Notes: generated by a model from the sequence alone, not told the origin. DNA of 64,000 nt from Taishania pollutisoli (GCF_014518315.1 NZ_JACVEL010000001.1:62001-126000); one strand, 5' to 3'. Counted from the first letter of the stretch, positions 8,063-16,238 are shown. A program made the numbers and translations.

Positions 8063-9691
8063 TTACAAGTTTTTCAAAAATTGAGCAAGGTCCTCATCTG
8101 TTTCGAGATTCAGTTTTTTTCGCAGCCTGTAGCGGCTTTTTTTTACCCCGTCAAATGAAATATTAAAAATAGAAGCGATGTCTTTTGTCGAAAGATCTAA
8201 CACCAGGAGTGAAGCTAATTTCTTCTCACTTTTTGTTAAATTCGGAAAATGAGATTCCAGTTTATGAAAAAATGATTTCAGGTTTTCGTCCAGTTGAAGT
8301 TCAAACTTTTGACGATCCCTCTCCAACTGTACATTTTGATTGAGTTGAGCCGAAAACGCCTTTATTTTTGTTTCATCCTGCGGATTTTTCATAATTTCTC
8401 TGACATCTGATTTGATCCTGTCTAAGAATTCATTTTTTTCAATAATTGTCAGCGCAAATTGCTCCAACTCTTTATTTTTATACTGGAGTTCATCCGAAAG
8501 TTTATTTTTTTCGACCTCCAGCAGAGCCTCTTTTAAACGTGTTCTTTGCAATGAAATACGTGCATTTCTGTAAATCAACAAAACAACGATGACAAGTAAA
8601 ACTGCAGCCGACACTGTAAACCAAAGTGTTTTATTCTTTAGCTCTACTTCCTTCTCAATCAACTTATACTCGTTATCTTTCTTTCTTAATTCATGTTTTT
8701 TTTCTACCTCTGAAATGCGTGTCAGGATATCTTCATTTGCGATTTTATCTTTTATCTCCAGGCATTTGTCCTGAAAATACAAGGCATTCTTGTAATCATT
8801 CATTGCTTTATAGATATCACTCAGGTTCGAATAATTCGTCAATAAGTAATGTCCGTCATCTGATTCATTTAAATAAGAATTAGATTCTTTAAACAAACGG
8901 ATCGCTTCCGGGTACAATCCTTCTTTTTGTTTAATGTAAGCAATATTAGAGATCGTCACTCCTATCCCTGCTTTGCTATTTATTTCCTCAAAAACAGCTA
9001 ATGCCTTGTTGTATTTTTCCAATGCAGCACTTGTATTATCCATTTTTGAGTATATAGCACCTATATTGTTCAGTACTCCGCCATATTGGATCGCATCGTT
9101 TTCCCGCGAATAAAATTTTTCGCACTTATTAAAGTAATACAGGGAACTATCTAATTTACCGGAACTACCATGAGCAATCCCCAGAAGAAAATAACAATTG
9201 ACCAGTTCTTTTTTATTTTTATCAGGATATTTTTGATAGCTTTTCTTTGCATCCATTAAATAATCACGGGCCTTTTCATACTTCGAAATCCGGAGGTTGA
9301 TGGCAGCAAGATCCATCAACACATTCCCCACCGCATGATCATCCAGAATAGTTTCATAAGCGCTTTTTGCTCTTAAGTAATAGCTCACCGCAGACTGCAG
9401 TTCATGATTTTCGGAATAAATATCGCCAATCAGTTCCAATACTTTTGGCTTCAAAACGGTTTCAGTTGCTTTCATTTCCTGAAGAGCCGATTTTAGCTGA
9501 TACAATGCTTCGGAATAGTTACCATTATCAAAAAGCAACTGTGCCAACTCATACCTTTTTCTTGCAGAATTATGATTATTCTCGTTTATTTCAGTCAGCA
9601 AGCGCGTAATTGAATCGGCGGAAGAAGGTTGCGCATTTGCGACAGGAATAAAAAGGAACAAAAAGAATCCCCGGTAAAATAAATCTCTCAT
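8063..9691 (-). CDS. TPR sensor protein with transmembrane helix and LuxR-like HTH
   Basis: Counting from the longer start at 9703 (546 residues): signal peptide 6-24; about six tetratricopeptide repeats at 50-325; coiled coil 325-358; one membrane helix 359-378 (WFTVSAAVLLVIVVLLIY); a second coiled coil 385-470; and a C-terminal helix-turn-helix at 490-535 (LTKSEKKLASLLVLDLSTKD, then SFDGVKKSRYRLRKKL). This periplasmic-TPR/cytoplasmic-HTH layout is common in Bacteroidetes regulators. A -7 box at 9709-9716 leaves no room for a leader before 9703, so I favour Met5 at 9691. It lies directly upstream of, and in the same direction as, two T9SS cargo genes, which it may control (inference). Confidence 0.8.
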   Translation of the reverse strand: MRDLFYRGFFLFLFIPVANAQPSSADSITRLLTEINENNHNSARKRYELAQLLFDNGNYSEALYQLKSALQEMKATETVLKPKVLELIGDIYSENHELQSAVSYYLRAKSAYETILDDHAVGNVLMDLAAINLRISKYEKARDYLMDAKKSYQKYPDKNKKELVNCYFLLGIAHGSSGKLDSSLYYFNKCEKFYSRENDAIQYGGVLNNIGAIYSKMDNTSAALEKYNKALAVFEEINSKAGIGVTISNIAYIKQKEGLYPEAIRLFKESNSYLNESDDGHYLLTNYSNLSDIYKAMNDYKNALYFQDKCLEIKDKIANEDILTRISEVEKKHELRKKDNEYKLIEKEVELKNKTLWFTVSAAVLLVIVVLLIYRNARISLQRTRLKEALLEVEKNKLSDELQYKNKELEQFALTIIEKNEFLDRIKSDVREIMKNPQDETKIKAFSAQLNQNVQLERDRQKFELQLDENLKSFFHKLESHFPNLTKSEKKLASLLVLDLSTKDIASIFNISFDGVKKSRYRLRKKLNLETDEDLAQFLKNL

Positions 9692-9708
9692 CAACAATCT
9701 CATAGCGG

Positions 9709-9716
9709 CAAATTTA
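9709..9716 (-). promoter_or_regulatory. -7 promoter element of the TPR-HTH gene
   Basis: On the minus strand the bases read TAAATTTG, an exact match to the Bacteroidetes -7 consensus TAnnTTTG. Transcription would begin around 9700-9703, which supports the internal start codon at 9691. Confidence 0.55.
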
Positions 9717-9881
9717 TAATTAACTTTGAAGGGGCAGCGTACAAATTGTGTATTTACGGGTATTCTGACCGTAAAAAGAAGTCGGTTATCCAGTCCATAT
9801 ACCGGAAGTAGCCATGTGAAATGTATCAGCTATCAGAAAAATCTTCTTAAAATCTGGCTGAATTACGAACCAGGAATAATT

Positions 9882-10343
9882 CTATTCTTCTTTATTTTGT
9901 TTGGTTAAATGAACCATACTCTGATTAAACAGTGGTAAATGGTTCCCTAAGACCGAAAAGAAATCAATATCTGCATTTTCTACTGCTGTCAATGCCGTTT
10001 GCAATACGTTAGCACCTGCTTCTGTCAATTTAATCACCTTGGCTCTCGTGTCGGTTGGATGTTCCTGCCTGCTGATAAATTGTTTCTCCTCCAAGGTACG
10101 AAGTACTTTGGAAACCATCATTCTGTCTGCGTTTCCCTGATTTGCGATGTCGACTTGTGTAACGTTGTCATTCTCCCGCGACAACCAACCCAATGCCGCC
10201 AACAATACAAATTGTGTCTGTGTCAGGTTTAACGGATCCAGTACTCTTTTTTGTTTGCGTTGCCACAACAAGGTCAGTTGCCCCAAAAGATAGCCCGGAC
10301 TATCCTCAGGACTTTTAAACTTAAATTCTATTTTTTCAGCCAT
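9882..10343 (-). CDS. MarR-family transcriptional regulator
   Basis: 153 residues with the MarR arrangement: a dimerisation helix (SPGYLLGQLTLLWQRKQKRV), the winged HTH (LTQTQFVLLAALGWL...TQVDIANQGNADRMMVSKVL RTLEEK), a wing with D-T-R-A-K (residues ~98-103), and C-terminal dimer helices. MarR proteins bind palindromes as dimers and usually repress their own operon until a small ligand or oxidant is present. It is the last gene of the VOC-EVE-marR operon, one base after the EVE gene. The palindrome at 11156-11192 over the operon promoter is its probable operator. Confidence 0.9.
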   Translation of the reverse strand: MAEKIEFKFKSPEDSPGYLLGQLTLLWQRKQKRVLDPLNLTQTQFVLLAALGWLSRENDNVTQVDIANQGNADRMMVSKVLRTLEEKQFISRQEHPTDTRAKVIKLTEAGANVLQTALTAVENADIDFFSVLGNHLPLFNQSMVHLTKQNKEE

Positions 10344-10344
10344 G

Positions 10345-10779
10345 TTATTCCTGAAGCATTTTTGTCGAAATTACATCAAAATCGTGTTGGTTGATCTCAA
10401 AAAAACCAAACCGAAACGGATATCCCCATTTTTGTTTGTCCCGAATGAATTCCAATTCGTTAATTAATGGCAAAATCGAAACATCACGGTGCTTAAAAAA
10501 TGCTATATCTCTTCGGGAAGGGCAGAAATCCGGCGTCATTTGGAACGCATACGTGTCTTCATTTTTCACTTCTCCGATCGCTGTGAACTCCTGGCATTTA
10601 TCCGGTTTCCCCATCGTCTGTTTCCCCGAATAGAAAAGCACAAAATCGCCTTTCCGCATGCGTTTTAGCGGCGCAACTTTTCCATGGCAAGCCTGGGCAA
10701 TACCCGCGGTAATTCCTGCTTTCACATGGTCTTTTGACGCTACGATTACCCAATATTTTATTCCTCGCTCAATGATCAT
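10345..10779 (-). CDS. EVE-domain protein
   Basis: 144 residues forming one EVE domain (PUA-like superfamily): YWVIVASKDHVKAGI near the start, KRMRKGDFVLFYSG in the centre, and LEFIRDKQKWGYPFRFGFFE near the end. EVE domains bind modified nucleobases or RNA and occur in restriction, RNA-binding and toxin contexts. Stand-alone versions are common and have no proven role. It is sandwiched in an operon with a VOC protein and a MarR regulator (gaps of 3 bases and 1 base), so expression is probably inducible. Confidence 0.88.
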   Translation of the reverse strand: MIIERGIKYWVIVASKDHVKAGITAGIAQACHGKVAPLKRMRKGDFVLFYSGKQTMGKPDKCQEFTAIGEVKNEDTYAFQMTPDFCPSRRDIAFFKHRDVSILPLINELEFIRDKQKWGYPFRFGFFEINQHDFDVISTKMLQE

Positions 10780-10782
10780 CGG

Positions 10783-11142
10783 TTACTTCGTTTCCAAAAA
10801 AGTGAGTTTGTACCCATCCAGATCTTTCACATGGAATGCTCTTCCAAAAGGTGTTTCAATGATTGGTCCGGCTGTAGTTACTCCGTTTGAAATGAATTGC
10901 GCTTTCAATTCATCCACGTTGTCATTCACCGCAAACCAAAGCGCCACACCGATTCCCGGTTCTCTTCCATCAATTGGTTCGAGCGGTGTCCGGATAGCAA
11001 AACTTGCTTCTCCCTGATTGTACTTAAAAATATAAGCTTGCGAGTTTCTATCGCCAATTTCAAACCCTAATTTCCGGGTATAGAATTCCTTTGATGCTTC
11101 CAAATCGTTCACTTGAAGGGATGCAAATGTCAATTGTTTCAT
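10783..11142 (-). CDS. VOC-family (glyoxalase/bleomycin-resistance-like) protein
   Basis: 119 residues from the ATG at 11142, with two beta-alpha-beta-beta-beta modules: LTFASLQVNDLEASKEFYTR at the start, and GIGVALWFAVNDNVDELKAQ then DLDGYKLTFLE at the end. The family covers metal-dependent dioxygenases, isomerases and drug-binding proteins; the substrate here is unknown. A longer frame starting at 11190 is rejected because that ATG lies inside the operator, upstream of the predicted transcription start. First gene of the operon with the EVE and MarR genes. An antibiotic- or electrophile-response role would fit MarR control but is inference. Confidence 0.88.
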   Translation of the reverse strand: MKQLTFASLQVNDLEASKEFYTRKLGFEIGDRNSQAYIFKYNQGEASFAIRTPLEPIDGREPGIGVALWFAVNDNVDELKAQFISNGVTTAGPIIETPFGRAFHVKDLDGYKLTFLETK

Positions 11143-11155
11143 GAGATCTATTTTA

Positions 11156-11197
11156 TTTTGTTGTCGCAAATATAATATATGCAACAACAAAATGAAA
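11156..11197 (-). promoter_or_regulatory. Promoter and palindromic MarR operator of the VOC-EVE-marR operon
   Basis: An inverted repeat with 13-bp arms, TTTTGTTGTCGCA (11156-11168) and TGCAACAACAAAA (11180-11192), has one mismatch and an 11-base AT spacer. On the minus strand a perfect -7 element, TATATTTG (11174-11167), lies inside it. A near-consensus -33 element, TTTC (11197-11194), is exactly 19 bases upstream. A dimer bound here would block the promoter. The encoded MarR protein is the obvious candidate (inference). Confidence 0.8.
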
Positions 11198-11373
11198 TCA
11201 ATTGTACATTTTTAACTTTTGCCTGGTTTTAAAATCGGGCGGTTTTCTCAGTAGATGCGCCGGGAATATGTGTAAAAGAAACGCTGACATCAATGTTTTA
11301 ACAACAGATTAGTCCCCGATCTTACTGCTAAATATTTTCAGATCAAAAGACGTATAAATTGCCGGAATGTAAT

Positions 11374-11808
11374 TTATAGTTTCTTCTGTAAAATCAATGT
11401 TTCTGTATCTCCGCCTGCAAAACCGCCCGTAGTTCTAAGGTCCAGATTATTTTTTTTCCATTCCATGGAGTAAAAAATAGATGGATATTCCATTTCTCCC
11501 GTTTGCGAATCTATTACATCGATCAATTTTAACTCACTTTCCGTGTTGTAGTATTTCATTTTATACGTATAAGCATCTCCTGAGCCACCATTGATAACGA
11601 CGGTTGCTTCATTAGCTTCGTTAAAAGAAAATAAAACCGATAGGACATCTGTTCCGATGTGTTCCGTTTTAGTTCCGTCACTCCAGCTTGTCCATGAACT
11701 GACCTCCCACTCACCTCCTTTTTTCCATAAATTTTTTTCGATTTGCTCTTCTTTATTACAGCCAGTGAATACCACTATTGCCAATAATATAACCAATATT
11801 TTTTTCAT
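11374..11808 (-). CDS. Small lipoprotein of unknown function
   Basis: From the ATG at 11808 the protein has 144 residues. It has a lipoprotein signal, MKKILVILLAIVVFTGC, with Cys17 as lipidation site, then NKEEQIEKN. The mature part has repeated beta strands (GGEWEVSSWTSW...LSVLFSFNEANEATVVINGG...MKYYNTESELKL) resembling the lipocalin-like calculation-of-residual-signal lipoproteins common in Flavobacteria. The 13 residues that a start at 11847 would add look non-coding. It lies at the edge of the AT-rich island; no functional partner is evident. Confidence 0.75.
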   Translation of the reverse strand: MKKILVILLAIVVFTGCNKEEQIEKNLWKKGGEWEVSSWTSWSDGTKTEHIGTDVLSVLFSFNEANEATVVINGGSGDAYTYKMKYYNTESELKLIDVIDSQTGEMEYPSIFYSMEWKKNNLDLRTTGGFAGGDTETLILQKKL

Positions 11809-11876
11809 AATTACGTGTTTTTCGACCACCAATTTACAGATAATCAATGATTAATAATAGTTATCCCTGATTTCTT

Positions 11877-12017
11877 TCAGTCTTCCGACAACTTCATTCC
11901 GCGTATGCGACAAAATTGTTTAACAGCGGTTTCATTCGGCTCCCCCTCTTTTACACGTCCCTCCGAAACAATAAGTTGTGCTGCGTGAGTTGTTTTCAGC
12001 TCCTTTACTTCAGAGTA
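11877..12017 (-). pseudogene. Gene remnant without a start codon
   Basis: Between in-frame stops at 12018-12020 and 11877-11879 the minus strand is open for 46 codons and reads like real protein: ELKTTHAAQLIVSEGR, then VKEGEPNETAVKQFCRIRGM. It has mixed charged and hydrophobic residues. The only ATG is near the end, so it cannot be a normal gene, and its first codons overlap the end of the 204-aa lipoprotein gene. It is probably the 3' end of a gene cut off when the island was inserted or rearranged. Parent family not recognised. Confidence 0.45.
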
Positions 12018-12619
12018 TCAATAGGGGTATCTAAGTAGTAAATAATATTTTCATATTTCCCATATTCTACATTTTCATTATAAATTGTATGAAATTCACC
12101 AGGATTTACTTTTATATAAGTATTTGTAGGGATACAATACACTAAACTATCATCTTTAATATATGTCTTACTGTTATCAATTAAACTTAGTCTATCGGGA
12201 TTTAATTTTAAAATTTCAATAAATGGCAGCTTATATTTCCCTTTGGGAAATGCAATTACATGATTGATATCAGAAGCAATTAACTCTTCGATAATAAACC
12301 TATAGGATGACGTGTCAATTGATAGATTATATTCCGCCGGGTTTATCAAACAAATACCTTTTCTTTCGGAGAATATTTTATTGTTTTTTAGAACATCTTC
12401 AACTAAAGGTACACCTATATATATGGTATCACCGATAAAGTATAAATTATCCTTATAATGTACTATATTGGGATTCTTATATGAAATAATACGATCTGAC
12501 GATGTTGAATAATACCTATAATAGGATTCTTCCTTTTGATTATTGTTTTTACATGAATTAAACACAATAATACCCACTCCTAAAATCGTTAATAAAATTA
12601 TTTTACTTTTATCTTGCAT
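12005..12619 (-). CDS. Lipoprotein, candidate immunity partner of the 331-aa protein
   Basis: 204 residues. Lipoprotein signal with Cys23 in a FNSC lipobox, followed by KNNNQKEE, so it should face the periplasm or be anchored in the outer membrane. The mature part is rich in Tyr, Asn, Ile and short strands (IGDTIYIGVPLVEDVLK...HVIAFPKGKYKLPFIEIL). I do not recognise the family. Its start overlaps the end of the 331-aa gene by 22 bases, indicating coupled translation. Base composition is markedly AT-rich. A lipoprotein encoded directly after a possible peptidase or amidase effector is a common immunity arrangement; the pairing is inference. Confidence 0.7.
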   Translation of the reverse strand: MQDKSKIILLTILGVGIIVFNSCKNNNQKEESYYRYYSTSSDRIISYKNPNIVHYKDNLYFIGDTIYIGVPLVEDVLKNNKIFSERKGICLINPAEYNLSIDTSSYRFIIEELIASDINHVIAFPKGKYKLPFIEILKLNPDRLSLIDNSKTYIKDDSLVYCIPTNTYIKVNPGEFHTIYNENVEYGKYENIIYYLDTPIDTLK

Positions 12620-13593
12620 AGATTGACAGATGAATTAATATCGTATCTACTTGATGCATCACAAGCACCTTCGTAATTGTTTCTCGTCATTGTTAACATT
12701 TCGTTATCTAAATTGGACAGGGAATCCCATTCCCTAAATTTTAATTGATCAATAATTTTGAATTTATGATCGCAATTATTCGTATTGTCTACAATTAAAA
12801 CTAATACATGATATCCATTAAGTAAAATGAAGTGATATACATGTATTCCCATACAAGGCATCGTTTCTTTAATAAAGTTAGAAAAGCATTTTGATTGGCC
12901 TGCTGCAAAAGCATATGGTTTGAGTTTATAATTTCCTTCTGTATCCCTTTTCCATATTTCACCTTGACTAAACAGTTTGCTTTTATAAACATATCCTTTT
13001 TGCTGGTAAGCATCCATTCTTGAAAAACCAGACAAGCCTGAATAATTTTTCAGAATCAAAGAACTGTCATTCAACAATGCCGATAATTCCTTATCCGCCA
13101 CCCGAAAACAAATTTTATCTTCACCAACCAATTTTTCGTTTTCTGCAAGTAACGTATCTTTCGCTTTTCTGTTAAAAACACTTTTTTCATTTACAAAGTC
13201 AAAATTAAATGTAGTAACTGAATTGTTTGCAGATTTAATATGTAGATTGGACGAACCTACTTTAGAGTTACTAATGTTCGTAATAAATGTCCATCCATTA
13301 TCAACATCAAAATCATCGTCATAGATTTTTAAGTTTTTGTCATCAGAACTTAACTTTAAATAATGTTCAAAACCAAACCAGTTATTATCCGTACCACCTA
13401 CGATAAAATTAATACTAACAATACAATCAGTTTTAATTTTCAGTCTTTCTTTACCCGTACATTTAATAGTTATTATAGGAGCGCTTTCAATTTGCTCTCT
13501 TTTTACCAGTTCTGACTTTTGCTTTTCATCAAAAGCAGGAGAAAATAAACTGCTTTCCCCGAATGGACTATTTTTCCAATATTCATCTGCCAT
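12598..13593 (-). CDS. Unknown two-domain protein with candidate Cys-His-Asp triad
   Basis: 331 residues, no signal peptide. Residues 1-20 (MADEYWKNSPFGESSLFSPA) are a distinctive leader. Residues 35-135 are beta-rich (APIITIKCTGKERLKIKT...TFNFDFVNE). Residues 190-331 form a second domain with Gln233 and Cys236 (AGQSKCFSNFIKETM), His262 (NGYHVLVLIVDN) and Asp282 (FKIIDQ). That order and spacing suit a papain/NlpC-like cysteine peptidase or amidase, but I cannot assign a family. Cys247 and Cys311 are further candidates. Genes: 851-aa protein upstream, overlapping lipoprotein downstream. Likely an effector or processing enzyme (inference). AT-rich relative to the core genes. Confidence 0.65.
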   Translation of the reverse strand: MADEYWKNSPFGESSLFSPAFDEKQKSELVKREQIESAPIITIKCTGKERLKIKTDCIVSINFIVGGTDNNWFGFEHYLKLSSDDKNLKIYDDDFDVDNGWTFITNISNSKVGSSNLHIKSANNSVTTFNFDFVNEKSVFNRKAKDTLLAENEKLVGEDKICFRVADKELSALLNDSSLILKNYSGLSGFSRMDAYQQKGYVYKSKLFSQGEIWKRDTEGNYKLKPYAFAAGQSKCFSNFIKETMPCMGIHVYHFILLNGYHVLVLIVDNTNNCDHKFKIIDQLKFREWDSLSNLDNEMLTMTRNNYEGACDASSRYDINSSVNLCKIKVK

Positions 13594-13682
13594 GCCTTAC
13601 AATTTAATGATTTTTAAACGAATAAACATTTGGAGAGCAGTAAAACCGCCCTCCGTATGCTTATTAAATGAAAATAAATCCT

Positions 13683-16238
13683 TTATTCTCCTTCTGGTTC
13701 AGGCTTATCTTCTTTTGCTTCCAAGACACGGTCGTCACTTCCAAATGATGTTGTATCTCCATCACAACAAGGCAGTCCTTTTTCATCTTCAAAATACGTG
13801 GATTTAGCCTGGATTATTGTAAGCGTCGATGGAATTCTTGTTTTCCATTTTCCTTCTACAGTCACTTCATCCTGATTCCCCAAATCTTTCAAAAGGGATT
13901 CGTAACGATTATCTGCTGTTTCAGGCACTACATCACATTCCGGAGATATTTCTCCGGTTTCCAGATACCATAAAACTGATTTTTCAAATTGTGGGCGGAT
14001 TGGTACTAATACTTTAGCCATACCGCTTTGCAGGAAAGCTTCAAAAATCGGATCTGCATTTTTCGTCTGTAACAATTCATACCAACGGCACTTCTCATTG
14101 TAATAATATGGATAAAAGATATAACTTAAGATTTCCCATTGGAAAGCTGTTTCAAAGAATTTGATGAAACCCGCATAATTTTCCAATGCCTGATTTTGGA
14201 TAATTACAGGAATCGTTGCTTTCAGCTCTTCTTCGTCACAGGTTGATTTGCAAGTATATGTTTGACAATTGGTGAAACCAATACCCATATCATAACAATA
14301 CGGCTTGCTCATCATTTCAATAGAGGCTCTTTTCAGTTCCCTTTCTTCAATCAAACGATTAATTGCTGAATTACTGTAATCTTCGCTTTTTTCCTGATCT
14401 GCTTCTGCTTGTGTAGCCGCTTGCTGTAATTTTAATTCTTCGTTGTATTCGTCTAATTTCTTTTGGTAGGCAGCCTGTAAAGTCGCTAAAGTGTCTTGTT
14501 GCCATTCAGTGATCAATCGCGGGTCTGACACACATTTAACTTTTAATGAACCGCTATAGCTGTTCGTTCTTCTGTATGCAACAACTACTGAAATAGATCC
14601 CGCCAGGTTCGGATTTAAAAGAAAATGATAATCAAAGTTTTTTTGCCCTTTGTCTTTGTAATCTCCCTGATGCGTTACATAGCCACTGAACTTAAATTCT
14701 ATGTATGCTGTACCCGTGGTAGTTTTATAATTAAATGAACCCACTCCGTCAATCCGTTCTGCTACGAATCCGTCAGGAATGAGAATGCTGTTTAGCGTCT
14801 GACTTTGGGAGGAACTTTTATTCTCTACTTCTGTTACCGGAATATCTACATTGAGATATTGTGTTTGTGATTCGTAATTTTGTATCGTTACTCCGTAGGC
14901 AGTAGCCGCATTTTGAGCATTGTCGCTATCTATATCATCCGCACGATCTATTCCGAATTCGGACAGGGTTTTCGGAGGAGTCAATACCGTTTGTTCATCA
15001 GCTTTCTTTTTGTTTTCCCATTCCATTGCCTTTTTATACAATTGCGCAGGATGCGGAACCTCTATTTCCAACACAAGACGCTTTCCATAGTTTACAAGCT
15101 GGTTGTCATATATTTTGTCCACCCAACGATACACACCTGTGACATGTTGTTTTCCGCCTCTGTTGTCAAAACCGTGCTTATTATTTTCCTCAAATTCCTT
15201 TATCATTTTGAAAGTTCGCTTCTCAGATGTCCTTTGAACAACTCTTTCCAAAGCTCTTTCTGTAACTTCTTTTGCATAATTCTTCGCTTCCGTATTAGAA
15301 AGTGCGGAGGAACTGCTGTTATTGTAACCCGTGCTTACATTTGCAGAAATACTTCCAAAAATCTTTGAATCTTTTGAAACTGTTACAGAACCGCTGATAT
15401 CAAATGACTTGTCTTTTTGCAACTCTTTTGCTGTTTCTGAACTTAATTCATTTCTTTCAGCAGTAGTTGTATCATTGAGGTTTTCAATCTCTGTTTCATT
15501 TGTTATCTCGGTAGTGCTTTCTGTTCTTAATAAATTACGCGTACTCTTTTCCTTGTACTCTCTGGCCATTATATTTTCAATATGAGAGATCTCTCCCGGC
15601 ACATAACAACATAAAGTCTGCTCAACTCTTCGGTATTCTTGTATTCCAAGATTGTGAACACCAAATAATTCTCCTCCGCACTTGGCATATCTTCGCCTTC
15701 TGAGCCAATCAATTAAAATATCGGGAATAACAACAGTTAATTTTGAAATATCACCTATGGTAAGTCTTTTTCTGTTTTCGATGTAAAATTGCGTAATAAT
15801 CAGTTGCAAACAAGTCTGTCTTACCGCTGAAGATTGTTGGGTAACAATTTGGATGAATAATTCATTCCATATGCTTAAATAATGATCTCTCGATAATGGT
15901 TCGGGAGGCTTCACATCAAATGGCGGTCTGGAGCTGTCATTTCTTCTTTGCTCCATCAACAGACAAGAATAATCATAAAAATCAGTATTCATTGCTCTGA
16001 TTTCTTTGTAATGTCTGACCGGTTTAAGCCCCTTTATAACTCCCTCTTGTTTTGTCTTATTTTTCTCAGCTGTGTCTAAAAGAAAAGCTTCATTAAAAGT
16101 CCCTTGTGTAAGGTCAGGATGAGAAATGAAAAATTGGTTTCTCTCATTGTAAGCAATCTTGTCAGGGGAACGAAATGTTTTAAAGCTAAACAGATTCGTA
16201 GTAATTTTAGGTGCCTTCGCTGGCTCTTCTATTTCCAT
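13683..16238 (-). CDS. Large uncharacterised multi-domain protein
   Basis: 851 residues, no signal peptide or membrane segments. Seen: PGEISHIENIMAREYKE at 214-230; Thr/Glu-rich helix 235-275; Gly/Ser-rich segment 282-315; YRWVDKIYDNQLVNYGKR at 370-387 then EIEVPHPA; beta-rich region 480-570; coiled coil 575-645; Cys cluster 648-667 (four Cys); AFQWEILSYIFYPYYY at 698-713; DP-IFEAFLQSGMAKVLVPI at 729-747. From memory, the PGE(V/I)SHIEN, YRWVDK and FYPY motifs recur together in very large uncharacterised proteins of several phyla, but I cannot verify this. It is the first gene of the cassette with the 331-aa protein and the lipoprotein. Function unknown; scaffold or carrier is a guess. Confidence 0.75.
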   Translation of the reverse strand: MEIEEPAKAPKITTNLFSFKTFRSPDKIAYNERNQFFISHPDLTQGTFNEAFLLDTAEKNKTKQEGVIKGLKPVRHYKEIRAMNTDFYDYSCLLMEQRRNDSSRPPFDVKPPEPLSRDHYLSIWNELFIQIVTQQSSAVRQTCLQLIITQFYIENRKRLTIGDISKLTVVIPDILIDWLRRRRYAKCGGELFGVHNLGIQEYRRVEQTLCCYVPGEISHIENIMAREYKEKSTRNLLRTESTTEITNETEIENLNDTTTAERNELSSETAKELQKDKSFDISGSVTVSKDSKIFGSISANVSTGYNNSSSSALSNTEAKNYAKEVTERALERVVQRTSEKRTFKMIKEFEENNKHGFDNRGGKQHVTGVYRWVDKIYDNQLVNYGKRLVLEIEVPHPAQLYKKAMEWENKKKADEQTVLTPPKTLSEFGIDRADDIDSDNAQNAATAYGVTIQNYESQTQYLNVDIPVTEVENKSSSQSQTLNSILIPDGFVAERIDGVGSFNYKTTTGTAYIEFKFSGYVTHQGDYKDKGQKNFDYHFLLNPNLAGSISVVVAYRRTNSYSGSLKVKCVSDPRLITEWQQDTLATLQAAYQKKLDEYNEELKLQQAATQAEADQEKSEDYSNSAINRLIEERELKRASIEMMSKPYCYDMGIGFTNCQTYTCKSTCDEEELKATIPVIIQNQALENYAGFIKFFETAFQWEILSYIFYPYYYNEKCRWYELLQTKNADPIFEAFLQSGMAKVLVPIRPQFEKSVLWYLETGEISPECDVVPETADNRYESLLKDLGNQDEVTVEGKWKTRIPSTLTIIQAKSTYFEDEKGLPCCDGDTTSFGSDDRVLEAKEDKPEPEGE

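Noticed and set aside
9726-9908. 60-codon + strand frame next to the MarR gene
   Set aside because: Poor protein character and overlaps the 3' end of marR; no start-site signal.
14880-15368. 162-codon + strand frame inside the 851-aa gene
   Set aside because: Antisense shadow; hydrophobic, Phe/Leu/Ser-rich product with no motif. The minus-strand frame continues unbroken across it with good protein character.
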